From Chrysogorgia sp. JL179-B06 (lineage: Eukaryota; Cnidaria; Anthozoa; Scleralcyonacea; Chrysogorgiidae): a DNA stretch of 64,000 nucleotides. Below are positions 12,401 to 23,519 of the stretch, piece by piece. The notes below the pieces were generated by a model. The model saw only the letters and a list, made by a program, of their open reading frames with translations, made no database searches and was not told the DNA's origin. A program made the position numbers and the translations under genes. The stretch is taken from NCBI GenBank assembly GCA_035772405.1, contig JAYKKM010000439.1, positions 4,242,001 through 4,306,000 on the forward strand, written 5' to 3'. Position 1 is the first letter of the stretch, and each line of letters opens with the position of its first letter.

Positions 12401-13250
12401 TGGAAGCTATTCATGAAATCCTTGAGTCGGGTCAAATACAAATCGCATATTGAAATTCAGTCATATTATCAGAATGTGTGCTGCTTTAATTGTGAGATCG
12501 AATAGAAAAACAATTAACATGAAAATATTATGATTACACCGCAAAGCAGATTTGTTGGTAATCACAATTTGCGTAACCGGATCGAGTGCTTAATACTTTT
12601 GAAAAAAATATTAGGATCAATGGCAATGTCAGTAATAGCTACTAAAGCATTGCTAATTCTATGCAGACTTGCTAGACGACACCCAAATTTATGTATTCCT
12701 TTGGAATACCATGCAAGAATATGCTTCTGAGTAATCCTGGAACTAGACAATAATCCTACACTTCATGATTCACAAAGCAGTTCACAACTGGATACTATAG
12801 TGCTTGAAGACACCAGAGTAGAAGTTAAGGAGAAGGCTACGAACTTCGGTGTTATAATGGATGTAGCCTGCGTAGCAGACGGGACGCGGAATACAGCGAG
12901 GCGGAAAACCCGCGATGAGTGGCGAGGATAAAAACCGTCTGCCGGTGAGTGTCAACCGTGATGCATTGCACGCTCGGTCGGCCATTTTTCGAAGCACGAA
13001 ATTCCCTTGGTAAACTGCATCCGTAAATATCTTGTCAATCCTTGATATAAATTATTCGTTTTGTCTTTTAATTGAAAGAAGATATACTTTAGAAAGTAAT
13101 TATTACTGCATTTTCAAAAAAATTCAACGTTTTCTTGACTCGAATTATGTCAGCTTTGACTGACGGCGAAACGTGGAAGACCAAGTGACGAGCATCAAAC
13201 AAAAAAAACCCAGGTATATCACAATAATACAATGAAAGCACGCTGTAAAG

Positions 13251-13422
13251 CATAGGCGGCCCAGACTTGTACTCCGCCTTTTAATTAGGGTTGTGTGGTT
13301 GACAGTAATAAATATGGCAGTTGAATAAGGCCATTTGAATGAGAATTCGGTTATAATTTGAAAAATATTGCCGTATTTTTTTAAATAATCTAAAGGCGGA
13401 GTACACGTCTGGGCTGCCTGTA
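13251..13422. mobile_element. 172-bp MITE
   Basis: Terminal inverted repeats of about 33 bp (GGCGGCCCAGACTTGTACTC at left; the complementary block with ACGTGTACTCCGCC at right) surround AT-rich sequence. The 7-bp sequence TGTAAAG is present on both sides (13,244-13,250 and 13,423-13,429). Small size, inverted ends and a target duplication define a MITE. I cannot assign the superfamily. Confidence 0.75.
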
Positions 13423-13729
13423 TGTAAAGTATATTTATTTATTACAGTCCAATAAAATAGTATTCAGAATGATAGTCTGATACCTTGTCCTTGTCTTAAT
13501 GAAGAAAATCTGTGATGTGTCTGTCACCTCGAGTTTATTTGTTAAACTTAATCTAATTATGGCGTAAAGTACTGACTTCTCATAGTATTAATGACTTCCT
13601 CCGCCAGTAAATTATGAGTAAATAACGTTAATAAAACGAAACGAAAAGTTAAGAGAAAAAGGCATCTATATTGTCATTTATGGTACGCTGTGCTATATAG
13701 TTGAATTGTAATACTTGCCAATTAATCCC

Positions 13730-13905
13730 GATATAGTTACAGTTACATCATAAACTAGTTACAGTTACAAAGTTACATTTATTTTTTGTAACTAGTTACA
13801 AAGTTACATCTGCAAGTTTTTAAAGAAGGTTTTACGCTGATAGTGGGAATGATTTTATACGTTATACGTATGGCCTTATTAATCATTATACGTATGGCCT
13901 TATGG
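13730..13905. repeat. GTTAC-rich and small tandem repeats
   Basis: GTTACA occurs several times in 13,735-13,808, partly as inverted copies, followed by two copies of TTATACGTATGGCCTTAT at about 13,863 and 13,887. This is simple repeat structure without coding content. Confidence 0.5.
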
Positions 13906-13992
13906 GAAATACTTTTGGGATCAGGCCAGCATTTTATTAAAATTAATTAATTATGATTTCCCTAGGCTATACTATACTATACTTGTAAGTTG

Positions 13993-14187
13993 CATGGCCG
14001 TAGCAGGGGTGGGCTAGCCCCCCCAATAATTTAGTCTGGCGATTTCTTGCCCGTTTACATCCGTTAAAACTTGCTGGAAATTACTCTCAAGAAGTCAGGA
14101 AATCCTATTTCAGAGGGGCATGCAGCAGAACCCCCCAGCAGTCAAGACCATTACCCCGCCAATTGACATTCTCTTGCTACGGCCCTG
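13993..14187. mobile_element. 195-bp hAT-like MITE
   Basis: The ends CATGGCCGTAGCA and TGCTACGGCCCTG are inverted repeats of the CAGGG-GTAGC type common in hAT elements. Both flanks carry AGTTG, but a full 8-bp duplication is not clear. The interior has C-rich runs and no coding frame. Confidence 0.5.
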
Positions 14188-14514
14188 AGTTGTAATGTAA
14201 AATGGCTGCTATCATCATGCAGAAACTTTTTATAGCACAGGAAGCAAATGAATAAATTATATATATACAGGCTGTACAACAGGACTTCTAAATGTGTAAA
14301 AATTTAACTTCAATCTTCAAATTAGTAAAAAAACATTTGAAATTATTAAATTATATTGTTTTGACATCTAGACCTAGTGATTGGCTGATTGGTGATTCAC
14401 TGATTGGAAAGAAATTTGTGATTCTGTACATAGCCATATATAGGGATGAATGGAATGATATAGTATACAAACAGAAATGTTAACAATTAAATTACAGGAA
14501 AAATGACAATTAAA

Positions 14515-15420
14515 TTACATAAAGTCTTTGTTCAACTTTACAATAAGGCTATTTTCAAAGTTTTCATCAGTCATATAAGAGCGGCGTGGCCTAAAAATCA
14601 ACCCACCACAACTGAATAGCCGCTCGCATGCAGCACTTGCTGGCAAAGGAGTGTTTAACTCAATAAAAAGCTTCCGAAGCAGAGGCCTTCTTGAATACTC
14701 CGATAGGTCATCAACATGCAGGACTCATGTCAAGGAATGACTTCAAATTAGATTCATCACTTGGTATTAATTTTTCTTTTGGGTTTGAAAAATTCATTGT
14801 CATCTGCTGATGAAGCTGGTATATCATCATCAACTTGTGGGTGTTGTATAAGACTTTCCAATTTTTCATTTATAAAGGTAATACTGACCTAAAATAGTAA
14901 AATATAACATGTACAATATCAATATGACTAATAATTGCATAAAATAAAAATAAATGTGGAATAAATTAACTTAAATGCAGATGAAGGGCATATATACTGT
15001 AGCACTGTGCAGGCACTGTACCGAATACAAACATTTATTTGAGTATCATAGTTGCAACCTTGTAAATTTTAATTTATTCTAGTTATAGTAGTTACCTTTT
15101 TGAATAATATTTCCATCACTTGTCCAATCCTGTTTAAACTTGGGATGAAGAATTGCTGCGGCAATGATCTTTTCATCTTCAAGCATACTTCCAAAACGGG
15201 TGTCAATCCCATTTAGCAATGCTTGCACAAGAGGTTTCACTGCTGGAACAACAGATTTATTTGAAAGTTTGTCCTTCAGAATGCATATAGTTGGTGCCAG
15301 ATAACCCATGTAACCATTGGTATGGTTTGATTCTCCTTGCAATATATTCAATGCCTGTACTACAGGCTTCATAACTTTCCCATTCTCTTTAAGGAACACA
15401 ATTTCTGCTGGTTTAAGTCT
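14515..15420 (-). pseudogene. hAT transposase, C-terminal half
   Basis: The minus-strand frame at 15,420-15,079 matches the middle/C-terminal part of a hAT transposase (KPAEIVFLKENGKVMKP, then ALLNGIDTRFGSMLEDEK and HPKFKQDW). A second frame downstream contains the dimerisation block TPLPASAACERLFSCGG, then IFRPRRSYMTDENFENSL, and stops at 14,515-14,517. Between them, 14,885-15,090 has GT- and AG-like ends and may be an intron, although the frame is not preserved as I read it. Stops near 14,750 show decay. The N-terminal half lies at 20,604-21,440, beyond a LINE and a gypsy element. Confidence 0.82.
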
Positions 15421-15699
15421 GCAATGAGAAAAAATCCCAACCAAACCATAAATTATTAACAGTTTAACATATACATGCAATAAAGATATGAGCTAAATGA
15501 GGTAATTGTAATTGGTAATACACTAAACACAGCAGTACAGCTAACAGCACTATAATATTAATTATTAAATATAAAGGATTGTTGTGACCTCTGTGGTAAA
15601 CAAGGTTCGTAGAGTGACATATATATTGTCTCTCCATATATACTACATGGATCTCCAGATCTCCAGACACTCCATGGATCTCAAAAGAATTAATCAGGC

Positions 15700-17789
15700 T
15701 ATGTGGGGAAAAAAAAGAAAAAGAAAAAAGCAGCATATAGAAAAGCGAAAAAAATGCTAAGAGTGGGGATTGGAACTACTACAGAAAATTGAACTCCTTG
15801 GTTAAAAACAACTGTAATCTTGCTCGTCGGGAATATATCAACGATTTAACAGGGAAATTAAAGTGGAATAATGCCAAACCTTTTTGGAAATATGTCAACT
15901 CTAAACGCAAGGGTACCAACAATCTGGTATTACTCAAAGTGGAAAATCAGGAAATCACAGATGACTTGGGCATAGCTGAAAGTATGAATACATATTTCTC
16001 ATCGGTGTTTACGGAAGAAGTCTTTGAATATTTTCCTTCTGTAAACTGTATGGTTGAAGACGAGTTATGCGACATTGTTTGTACAACAGAAGAGGTAGAA
16101 AAGTATTAAAAAAACTTATAAGTCAACAAATCCCCTGGACCTGATGGTATTCCTCCACGCATCGTAAAGGAATGTGCCATTCAGTTGGCACCATCCTTAA
16201 CTAATTTATTCAACAAGATATTTCCTTCTGGTATACTGCCATTAGATTGGAAAGCAGCTAACATTGCTCCTATACATAAGAAAAAATCAAAATTCACAAG
16301 AGAAAATTATCGTCAAATCTCCCTCACATCAATTATATCGAAGATTGGTGAAAACATTGTCCGTGATAGAACTGTTGACTTTTGGTTAAGTCGGCAAGTA
16401 TTTGATTCAAATCAGTTCGGATTCCTACAGTGTAAATCTACAGTTTCGCAATTATTGTTGTGTTACAATGATTGGTCAAAATCAAGGAGTAATAATAAAC
16501 CCACCGACGTAGTGTTTTTAGATTTCTGCAAAGCCTTCGATAGCGTTCCTCGTGAACGTTTACTTTATAAACTTAGTCAACATGGTATAGGTGATTAGGT
16601 GGTGCATTGCTAAAATGGTTTCGAAACTTTCTTACAAATCGTCGACAACGAGTAGTGGTTAGAGGAACATATTCCGGTTGGTCTAATGTTAAATCTGGAG
16701 TGCCCCAGGGAACAATCCTCGGCCCCATCCTCTTTCTGATTTATATCAACGATCTTTCTAACGGCGTTTCAAGCTCAGTCAAGCTCTTTGCAGATGACAC
16801 AAAAATTTATCGTGAGTTATCTGATGTGGAAGGTGACGCGTTGTCGTTACAATCTGACTTAAACCGAATGAGTGATTGGGCCAAAACATGGCAAATGTCT
16901 TTTAATTCTGAAAAATGCGAGGTTATGCGAATAACACATCAACGAGATCTCTCAGTTCCTATTTACCATTTCTTTGGTAAACCACTGAAAGTTGTAAATA
17001 AATTCAAAGATCTGGGCATATATAATTATGTCAAATAATTTAAAGTGGAGTGAACAAGTTAATACAATTGTTAACAAAGCCAATCGCATCTTGGGACTAA
17101 TTAAACGTATACAGTCGGCCCCTCAAACACAGTTGTATTTACGAAATTTTATAAAGCTTTGGTGCGACCGATACTAGAATATGCCTCACCTGTATGGTCG
17201 CCTTATCTTGTCAAAGATATAAAAGCATTGGAAGGTATCCAAAGAAGAGCATCGAGAATGGCACTTAAACAGAAACGCGGGGATATGCCTTATGACCAAC
17301 GCTGTAAATTATTAAAATGGAACTCCCTTGAAAAACGTAGAGTTTATTTATCTCTAGTTGAATGTTATAAGACAGTATTCAATCTTAATGGTATAACATT
17401 CGATGAAATTTTTGAATACAAACATATTAAAAAAACAAGAGCTAATCATAAGTACACATTATATACTAAATTGCCTTAGAATAAACTGTTATAAGCATTC
17501 CTTTTTTGTAAGAATCATTAATCAATGGAATGCCTTGCCAAGTAACGTTGTTGAAGTAGATAATTTTAGAAAGTTTAAAAGTCAACTTATGTTGCACATG
17601 GATTTGTATTAGGTTTTAGTTAGTAATTTTAGTTTAGGTACTTTAATTTAGGGGATCTTATTATAGGGTTAACCTCCGGATTCTCCTGCAAGGACCTTGA
17701 TACATCTATTATTGTATATTAGTATTTTTTCCTTATTAATTTTAAGTATCTAAGGTATCTTGATTACATTGATTGATTGATTGATTGAT
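15700..17789 (+). mobile_element. 5'-truncated CR1/Jockey-type LINE
   Basis: A non-LTR retrotransposon reverse transcriptase broken into several frames. Visible blocks: KSPGPDGIPPRIVKEC before the palm; motif A in VVFLDFCKAFDSVPRERLL (about 16,510-16,565); motif B SGVPQGTILGPILF (about 16,695); motif C VKLFADDTKIYRE (about 16,780); and the terminal FFVRIINQWNALPSNV (about 17,505). Stops at 16,107 and 16,119, a frame change near 16,600, a stop at 17,036 and a frame change near 17,440-17,480 inactivate it. The endonuclease is missing, as expected from 5' truncation. The 3' end is a (GATT)n run at 17,771-17,789, directly abutting a gypsy LTR. Confidence 0.9.
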
Positions 17790-17926
17790 TGTATTTATAC
17801 TCGATTTTATTAAGAAAATCCAAACTATTTATAAGCTAGTACACAATTAGCATAATGGAGAATAATAATTAGGTCGAATACAAAAGGTAATAATTATGTC
17901 GAATACAAAAGTACAGAGTTACCACA
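17790..17926 (-). repeat. gypsy 3' LTR
   Basis: 137 bp, matching the right LTR except for a 28-bp excess near 17,890-17,918, which contains a second GTCGAATACAAAAG. The polypurine tract lies immediately upstream on the minus strand. Confidence 0.85.
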
Positions 17927-17999
17927 CTCCTCCCTCCTAAATGTTACTAAGATATATATTTTTTATTGTTTTCTAAGTTGAAAATGTTAATAATGTTTT

Positions 18000-18640
18000 A
18001 ATAGTTACTAATATTTATCGCACTTGAATAATCACAGTTTTAAACGATCCGGAGGTTTACGGTGGCGTACAGGATAACGTTTCTCCAGCGATGTAGCAGT
18101 TGGAATCTCTAGCGCTGCTGGAGGTTTACAGTGGCGTACAGGAGGAGTACGTTTCTCCAGTGATGTAGGAGCCGGAATGCGTTGGTGGAATTTCCTCTAT
18201 TGACTGAGGTTGCTTTTCCACAGACGGTTGCCTTTCAACTCGCTGTGGAAGTTCCACAATTTCTTTCGGCAATTTCTCAACCACGGGTAATTCCACTGTC
18301 AAATCCAACGACTCTTCTAGAGGAAAGGCAGAGTCACTTCTTTCTCATAGATGGTCAACATGACGCTTCCAGGTCAACTGCCCATCACAAACAATCACCA
18401 GGTAACACACCGGACCGGTTCTCTCGATTACAACTCCAGGAATCCATGGCAAGCCATCTCTAAAATTCTTGACCATCACATTCTGTCCCACAAATAACAA
18501 TCTAAATTTGGCATGACCATCGTGGTGGACTTTCTGTGCGGTCTGTTTCTTGGCAACACGTCCCAACGTATCGGGTCTCACCAAATCCAGGCGAGTTCTC
18601 AAATTCCGATTCAAGAATATAGAGTTGCGGGCGCACAATT
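18000..18640 (-). pseudogene. gypsy pol C-terminal tail
   Basis: Minus-strand frame 18,638-18,345 resembles the region after the integrase core (RLLFVGQNVMVKNFRDGLPW, then VIERTGPVCYLV), the small GPY-type module of many gypsy integrases. It is followed by a Glu/Val/Pro-rich tail in another frame (18,308-18,126). The frame changes show it is dead. Confidence 0.65.
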
Positions 18641-19291
18641 TGTCGTTGTGTTTGGTGTGCTCCGATATGCCAGCAGGAAACTTGACAACCGATGCTCAAG
18701 CGTCCTTCCATCCTTCTCTGCCGACGTAGTGGTCTTCTCAATCGTCTTCTCTGCCGACGTAGTGGTCATAATGACCACCGCAGGCCACTTCGAATGCGCA
18801 TCCACAGCCAACAGGAACATTTTTCCTAGGAACGGACCTGCAAAATCAAAATGGACTCTCTGACTGCAGGGTCTTGATGGCCATGGCCAAGGATGCATCG
18901 GGGTCACAGGAGGCAAATGCTTGATTGACTGACACGGTAAACAGCTCTTTACCACCTCTTCGACATCCTTATCTAAACCTGGTCACCAGACATAACTTCT
19001 GGCTAGTGAACGCATTCTGCTAATGCCCGGATGATCACTGTGAAGTTCTTGAAGAACCGACGGTTGTAACTTGGTTGGAATAATGACACGAATTCCCCAC
19101 ATGACACAATCTCTTTCGATGGTTAATTCCCGACGTCTGCTGCTATACGGCTTTAAAGAGGCATCGACGGATGCCGGCCACCCCGAACGAGTATTGGCCA
19201 AAACACGACTGAGCACGGGATCTGTTCTTGTCGCTGTTTGCAACTGCTCATTTGTCACCGGCAGTGCACTTAACTGTGAAACATTGAACAC
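18611..19291 (-). pseudogene. gypsy integrase, deleted core
   Basis: Frame 19,291-18,983 carries the zinc-binding start (LHSDHPGISRMRSLARSYVW); the CxxC partner (CLPCQSIK) continues in frame 18,955-18,611. The core begins with HFDFAGPFLGKMFLLAVDAH, containing the first catalytic Asp and the conserved VDAHSKW. It then jumps through a duplicated TTTSAEK to LAYRSTPNTTTNCAP near the end. The segment with the second Asp and the Glu of the DDE triad is missing, so it cannot integrate DNA. Confidence 0.85.
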
Positions 19292-19302
19292 ATTAGACTC
19301 AG

Positions 19303-19963
19303 CTAATGTAGATTCCTCGGCTTTTCCTGGAAGTGGGCATCTAGAAAGAGCATCTGCGTTACCATGACTTCCACTAGATGGCTTATACCTATACCCTTAT
19401 GAGTATATTTATTGTTACAAACTTCTTGGAGTCTTCGTCCATCAGTAACTGCTGATATGCTTGGGATAAGTCTAATTTGGTAATTTTTTTCCACCGGCTA
19501 ACGTAGCAAACAGATCTTGTGGCTTTGGAAGAGGATAAGTATCCACTTCTAGAATCGGATTTACTGTCACTTTGTAATCACCGCAAATCCGGAATTTCCC
19601 ATCTTTCTTGGGGACTGGTACTATAGGTGCAGCCAAACTGCTATAGCTTACTTTTGAGATTATTCCCGCCTCCTCCAGACGGTCAAACTCTTCTTCAATG
19701 GCTTCCTTGATGGCGTAGGGAACCGACCGCGGTTTACAAAACTTGGGCGTGGCATTCTCCGTCACATTGAGCTTAACGCGGATCTCCTTGAACGTTCCCA
19801 ATTCATCTTTGAATACCTCAGCATGGTTATCCAAGACTGCCCCAACAGTGCTTGTTTTACGCTGCACCGTTGCCAATCCAATAGCCTTCCAATCAAAACG
19901 AATCTTTTTCAGCCAATCTCTTCCGACCAGGCTTGGACCCTTTCCTTTAACCACGTAAAGCAA
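19303..19963 (-). pseudogene. gypsy protease end and reverse transcriptase start
   Basis: Starts with the end of a retroviral-type protease region and the linker motif PSLVGRDWL. The RT N-terminal half follows (EEFDRLEEAGIISKV, APIVPVPKKDGKFRICGDYK, YPLPKPQDLFATLAGGKK and, in another frame, LDLSQAYQQLLMDEDSKKF with the first palm Asp). Near 19,390-19,400 it jumps directly to YKPSSGSHGNADALSR, the end of RNase H. The YxDD box and all of RNase H are therefore deleted. Confidence 0.88.
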
Positions 19964-20074
19964 AAGCTTCGCCCACTGGCATTTGCTGTGTTGTATAAGT
20001 TCTGAGAATCACGTCAGAATTCCGCAAAACCACACCTGGAAATTCTTTAACCTTCATAACCACACACAAGTCTA

Positions 20075-20464
20075 TCACGAAGCGCCTCGTTCAAATAACT
20101 CGGAAATTACAATGCTTAGCCATGTGCGTTTCAATTCGGCAACGTACTCTTGAACAGATTCGTTTGCTTGCTGAGATCTCTGGTGAAAACGAAATCTCTC
20201 CGCTATCACCAACGGTTTCGGTTCGAAGTGAGCCTTTAGTATCTCCTTCAATTGAGTAAACGACTTTTCTTTAGGGAGTTGAGGTGCGATCAAATTCCGT
20301 AACAGCGAGTAAGTTTTTCCACCCACAGCAGTCAACAACGCCACAGCTTGCTTTTCTTGAGCAATCTCATTTACTTCGAAATACAACTCTACTCTTTCGA
20401 TATTGGCCGATATCCCCTCATCTTCAGCCCTGAATTCATGTAGTTTTCCGATCACAGACGCCAT
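20075..20464 (-). pseudogene. gypsy gag, N-terminal fragment
   Basis: A 129-codon frame starting with MASVIGKLHEF right after the leader. Its sequence has the helical capsid features of retrotransposon Gag (VALLTAVGGKTYSLLRNLI, LKEILKAHFEPKPLVIAERF, VQEYVAELKR). The family is normally several hundred residues with a C-terminal zinc knuckle. Here it ends after about 115 related residues, and the next recognisable sequence is protease, so the capsid end and knuckle are deleted. Confidence 0.8.
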
Positions 20465-20489
20465 AACCCACCATCCTCGTCGCCAGTAT

Positions 20490-20598
20490 TGTATTTATAC
20501 TCGATTTTATTAAGAAAATCCAAACTATTTATAAGCTAGTACACAATTAGCATAATGGAGAATAATAATTAGGTTGAATACAAAAGGTAATTACCACA
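20490..20598 (-). repeat. gypsy 5' LTR
   Basis: 109 bp. TGTATTTATACTCG at the plus-strand left end and TTACCACA at the right end match the other LTR. A deletion relative to the left copy lies after CAAAAGGTAAT, and one C/T difference occurs in AGGT(T/C)GAATA. Confidence 0.85.
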
Positions 20599-20603
20599 AT
20601 ATA

Positions 20604-21440
20604 CTTTGGGAATATTAAACCCAGTGCAAAAATTGTGAATAACATTTTCACCCTTTTCTTTGATAACTCGGTTTATACTTGGTTTAATTATAACCAAACC
20701 ACATTCTTTTTCAACTGTTTCTGCAGCCTGCGCGGAGCGAGATGATTTATTCCAAATGGCTTGGTATTTTCCAAAGGTACCCCTGCTGAGGCGTTTGTAG
20801 CATGGATCATGGTCAGTCTTCTATGCGTCAACTGTGGAGATTAAATTTAAGGTGTGTGTGTGCAGCACAGCGTTGGTTCGGTGAAAGTTGGTAATCAAAA
20901 CATTCTGCTGCTTGGGTGAAATCGTCAAAAACCTCTTCATACAAACAGTCCTCCTCATTTTCTTCGGAGTTCTCTGAAAAAACAGAAAATGCCTTAACAA
21001 AATTTGACCCGTTGTCTGTTGTAGTTTTCACAATCTTTACTCTAATCTCATATTCCGTATGGATATCTTTTAGTTGTGCGGCTAGTACATCATATGTATA
21101 TTTGCCCTTTAAGCGACGACAGGCAAGTATAGCACTCTTTCTCTGCAGAGTTTCATTATCAATCCAATGAACAATTACTCCAATTAAAGGTAAGAACGTT
21201 GGCGAGCGGTCCAACAATCTGTTGTTTTTGGAATGTGCTGCACATGAGCCATGGCTTCTTTCAGATTTCCTTTAATCAAAGTTGCCTTCTCGCGGATCTT
21301 CTTTACTATACACTTGTCCGGCACATCACAGAGCGATTAGGTTGAAGTCCTTTTACAAAAGCTTTAAAGGCAGGCAGTTCAACCAATGTAAAGGGCATAA
21401 GCCTCTCGGTTATGAAATTGATTAACAACTCATCAACCTT
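20604..21440 (-). pseudogene. hAT transposase, N-terminal/middle half
   Basis: Minus-strand translation gives consecutive hAT blocks: [53 protein letters not shown] (about 21,190); [17 protein letters not shown] with the catalytic-region Asp (about 21,020); the AAHT block (about 20,865); and YQAIWNKSSRSAQAAE (about 20,745). Frame changes occur near 21,320, 21,217 and 20,828. It ends at FNIPK beside a GTATAT sequence and the gypsy LTR. The next family block (KPAEIVFLK) is at 15,420, so the gypsy and LINE separate one former transposase gene, perhaps inside an intron. Confidence 0.85.
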
Positions 21441-21446
21441 GGATTG

Positions 21447-21806
21447 AGTTTAATTATCATAGAAGCTCTATTAGATATACTGTCTCCTGTTTATGGAATA
21501 ACCTTGATGATCAGATAAGAAATGCACCCACAGTTTCTTGTTTTAAACTTAGATATCGAAACATGAAACTACATTAAGTTGTATTTTGAATAGTTTAGTA
21601 CTCTTCAATTCTATTATGTACTAAAGATTGTTATGTATTTTAGATAATATGTATTTTAGACAGTTTCGTATTCCTATAATCCTTGATTAGTACATATTTC
21701 TTATTTAATTAATCCTTATACATAGAAGGCATCATGTAAACCAGCCTCTGGCTGCACTGATTTTACCTTCTGTAAATAAAGCGTTTATTATTGTTATTAT
21801 TATAGT
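21447..21806 (+). mobile_element. LINE 3'-end fragment
   Basis: About 40 codons of the terminal RT region (SSIRYTVSCLWNNLDDQIRN, then SCFKLRYRNMKLH and a stop near 21,575) are followed by an untranslated tail containing AATAAAGCG and a TTATTATTG-type simple repeat (21,785-21,804). It is a severely 5'-truncated CR1/L2-type insertion on the strand opposite to the hAT. Confidence 0.7.
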
Positions 21807-22120
21807 GACTAAATTGGCGTTACCCAGAGCTTGTGTTGCTATCATATTGTGTCAACCCTTTGCACTTTTGATGCACTGTCGTATGAAGACTACTTCTTCA
21901 CTACGGATGCGAGACTTTCTTTTCCCCGAGTCTTCACAGAGTTAGTTAAACGGGGCCAGCTGGTGCGGATGAGATCTCTAAAACACCACAATTATAATAT
22001 CGATTTCATGCATGCATGCATATTTACATAATGAGCGTCGAAAAAAATAAGTATGATCGATCATTAAACCAATTTTATATTTATAAGATCTGAAAATGAA
22101 GGTAAAACAATAATATATCA
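21807..22120. other. no gene seen
   Basis: Contains a CATGCATGCATGCAT run near 22,008 and a 66-codon plus-strand frame (21,831-22,031) with no recognisable motif. Confidence 0.35.
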
Positions 22121-22129
22121 TTATCACCC

Positions 22130-22934
22130 AAATTCTTGTATCTGGGGATATTGCGATTTTGAGATATGCCAGGGGATATGGTATTTACAACTTTGTTTGT
22201 TACTCTAATATCTTGTATGGTTTTGGATAAATCATCACCAAAGAGACGTTTTGTGGGCTTAATAGCCCTTGAGCATGCTTGCCGGAATTCAGGACTTAGA
22301 CTGGGACGAAGAGAATTCCTTCTATTAAATGATAGTTCCTAATTGTGGACATGGCCAATTAAGGCAATAGAATCAGTAAGTTTGGGAAGAAGAGACTAAT
22401 ATAGTTTGTTAATGCCTTGTGCTCCTTGCTCTTAAGTAGTGTCTCAATAGTCAAAATCACAGCAGAGGAAATACTCAACAACATATCTTAAAGAACAGAA
22501 GCTCGTATGTCAGCCCTTTTTGCATTGTTTTGCAATCGTCCCCATATCTCAGTGTTTACACGGGGAGAAATTAAACTATCACAATTTTTAGCAATCTTAA
22601 ATTTTTTCATAATCTATTTTCGTTTTGCCAAGTCAAATTCGATAGTGAATTTCTCATTTACTAACTTACCTAATTTTTCTGAAACAGGAGCCCCAATTTC
22701 ATCTGATGGGCTCAAAGAATTACTGATATAAGCAAGCAAATCGATGTCATCATCGTCATCATCGAGCTGTGTTTCAAAATCATTATCCCCAAAGAGACTG
22801 AGCACATCGTCATGAAGGTGATGCTCGTGTTCGCCAGCATCTGCTGCGTTTTGATTTGCTTTCTCTGAAGCGTTTTCGGTTGCTTTCTCTGAAGCATTAG
22901 GGTCGGTAGAGGGACTAAGCTTTTTACGTTTTGG
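22130..22934 (-). pseudogene. DIRS-like gag-type ORF fragment, cut by the tRNA array
   Basis: From 22,934 the minus strand is open through a basic start (PKRKKLSPSTDPNASEKA), an acidic run (QLDDDDDDIDLLAYISNSL) and KLGKLVNEKFTIEFDLAKRK. It then continues with stops and frame changes through SPRVNTEIWGRLQNNAKRAD, DMLLSISSAVI and RAIKPTKRLFGDDLSKTIQD. The last block recurs, as I recall it, in invertebrate proteins encoded beside tyrosine-recombinase retroelements, hence the DIRS-like label; this needs a database search. The coding frame is interrupted exactly where the tRNA array begins. Confidence 0.45.
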
Positions 22935-23016
22935 TCGATAGCTCAGTTGGCAGAGCGGGGGACTGTAGATCTATGTATCCTTATAGCTGTTAACCCTAGG
23001 TCACTGGTTCGAAGGA
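22935..23016 (+). pseudogene. tRNA-Tyr(GTA) pseudogene, unit 1, array edge
   Basis: The GTA anticodon and 23-nt intron are retained. The first three acceptor bases (CCT) are lost at the array boundary and the T arm lacks 11 nt. In intact copies GGTTC occurs twice, 11 bases apart (GGTTCAAATCCGGTTC); here one copy and the intervening bases are gone, leaving GGTTCGAAGGA. This removes the T loop and most of the B box. Position 39 is A, breaking the A31-T39 pair. A functional product is not expected. Confidence 0.93.
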
Positions 23017-23229
23017 GCTTCTTTAGATGCCAAAGAGTTTTAGATATAATTTTTTTGTTATATTATAATTAAATACGCTCTTATTCTCTAATAACATATT
23101 TTGACATTTCGCTTTGAATAAGATGTGCGTGAGGAACCCAGTTTTTCTTCAATCCACGTTGATTTTTAGTAGCCACTGTGTTGTTGTGTTATGAATATAT
23201 AATAAAAGATTGTTTCTCATAGAAGTATT

Positions 23230-23302
23230 GCCCGGTTAGCTCAGTTGGTAGAGCATCAGACTTTTAATCTGAGGGTCATGGGTTCAAGTCCCTTATCGGG
23301 CT
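23230..23302 (+). tRNA. tRNA-Lys(TTT), unit 1
   Basis: Decodes AAA/AAG lysine codons. 73 nt without intron: acceptor GCCCGGT/ATCGGGC, D arm GCTC/GAGC, anticodon stem TCAGA/TCTGA with loop CTTTTAA, T loop TTCAAGT. A box (TAGCTCAGTTGG) and B box (GGTTCAAGTCC) match Pol III consensus. The T stem ATGGG/CCCTT leaves a T50-T64 mismatch, found in all 21 copies; no CCA is encoded. TTTT stops lie about 20 and 30 nt downstream and an AT-rich TATA-like stretch (AATATATAATAAAAG) about 30 nt upstream. The 3' flank reads CTATGC here, CTACGC in the other units. Confidence 0.97.
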
Positions 23303-23519
23303 ATGCATGCCATAAAAAACATTTTAACAGATTTTGCAGTAATCGCACTCGGACTAATCATTCTGTTGCAAGTAAACATTTTATTCGTTCGTGTTTTATG
23401 ATTTGTATACTTTTTTCATTATCATTTCAATCAGTTAATGCAGAATAATTATTTAAAAAATTAACGTCTTAGCAGAATGTAAATAAATCACTACGATAGA
23501 ATAGTGTCTTTTTCTTATA

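Larger units (their letters stand above)
17790..20598 (-). mobile_element. Ty3/gypsy LTR retrotransposon, internally deleted
   Basis: Reading the minus strand: 5' LTR 20,598-20,490, a TGGCGACGAGGATGG leader typical of a primer-binding region, gag, protease/RT remnants, integrase, a polypurine tract AGGAGGGAGGAG ending at 17,927, and the 3' LTR 17,926-17,790. Both LTRs begin TGTGG and end ATACA. At 2.8 kb it is about half the usual length: most of gag and the reverse-transcriptase core plus RNase H are deleted. No target-site duplication is visible between the flanks, so the left side has probably been rearranged with the LINE. Confidence 0.9.

Noticed and set aside
12782..12997. 71-codon minus-strand frame in a locally GC-rich patch with CGTAGCAGACGG and CCGTCTGC
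   Set aside because: The patch looks like an old interspersed repeat with weak inverted words; no protein motif is recognisable and boundaries cannot be set.
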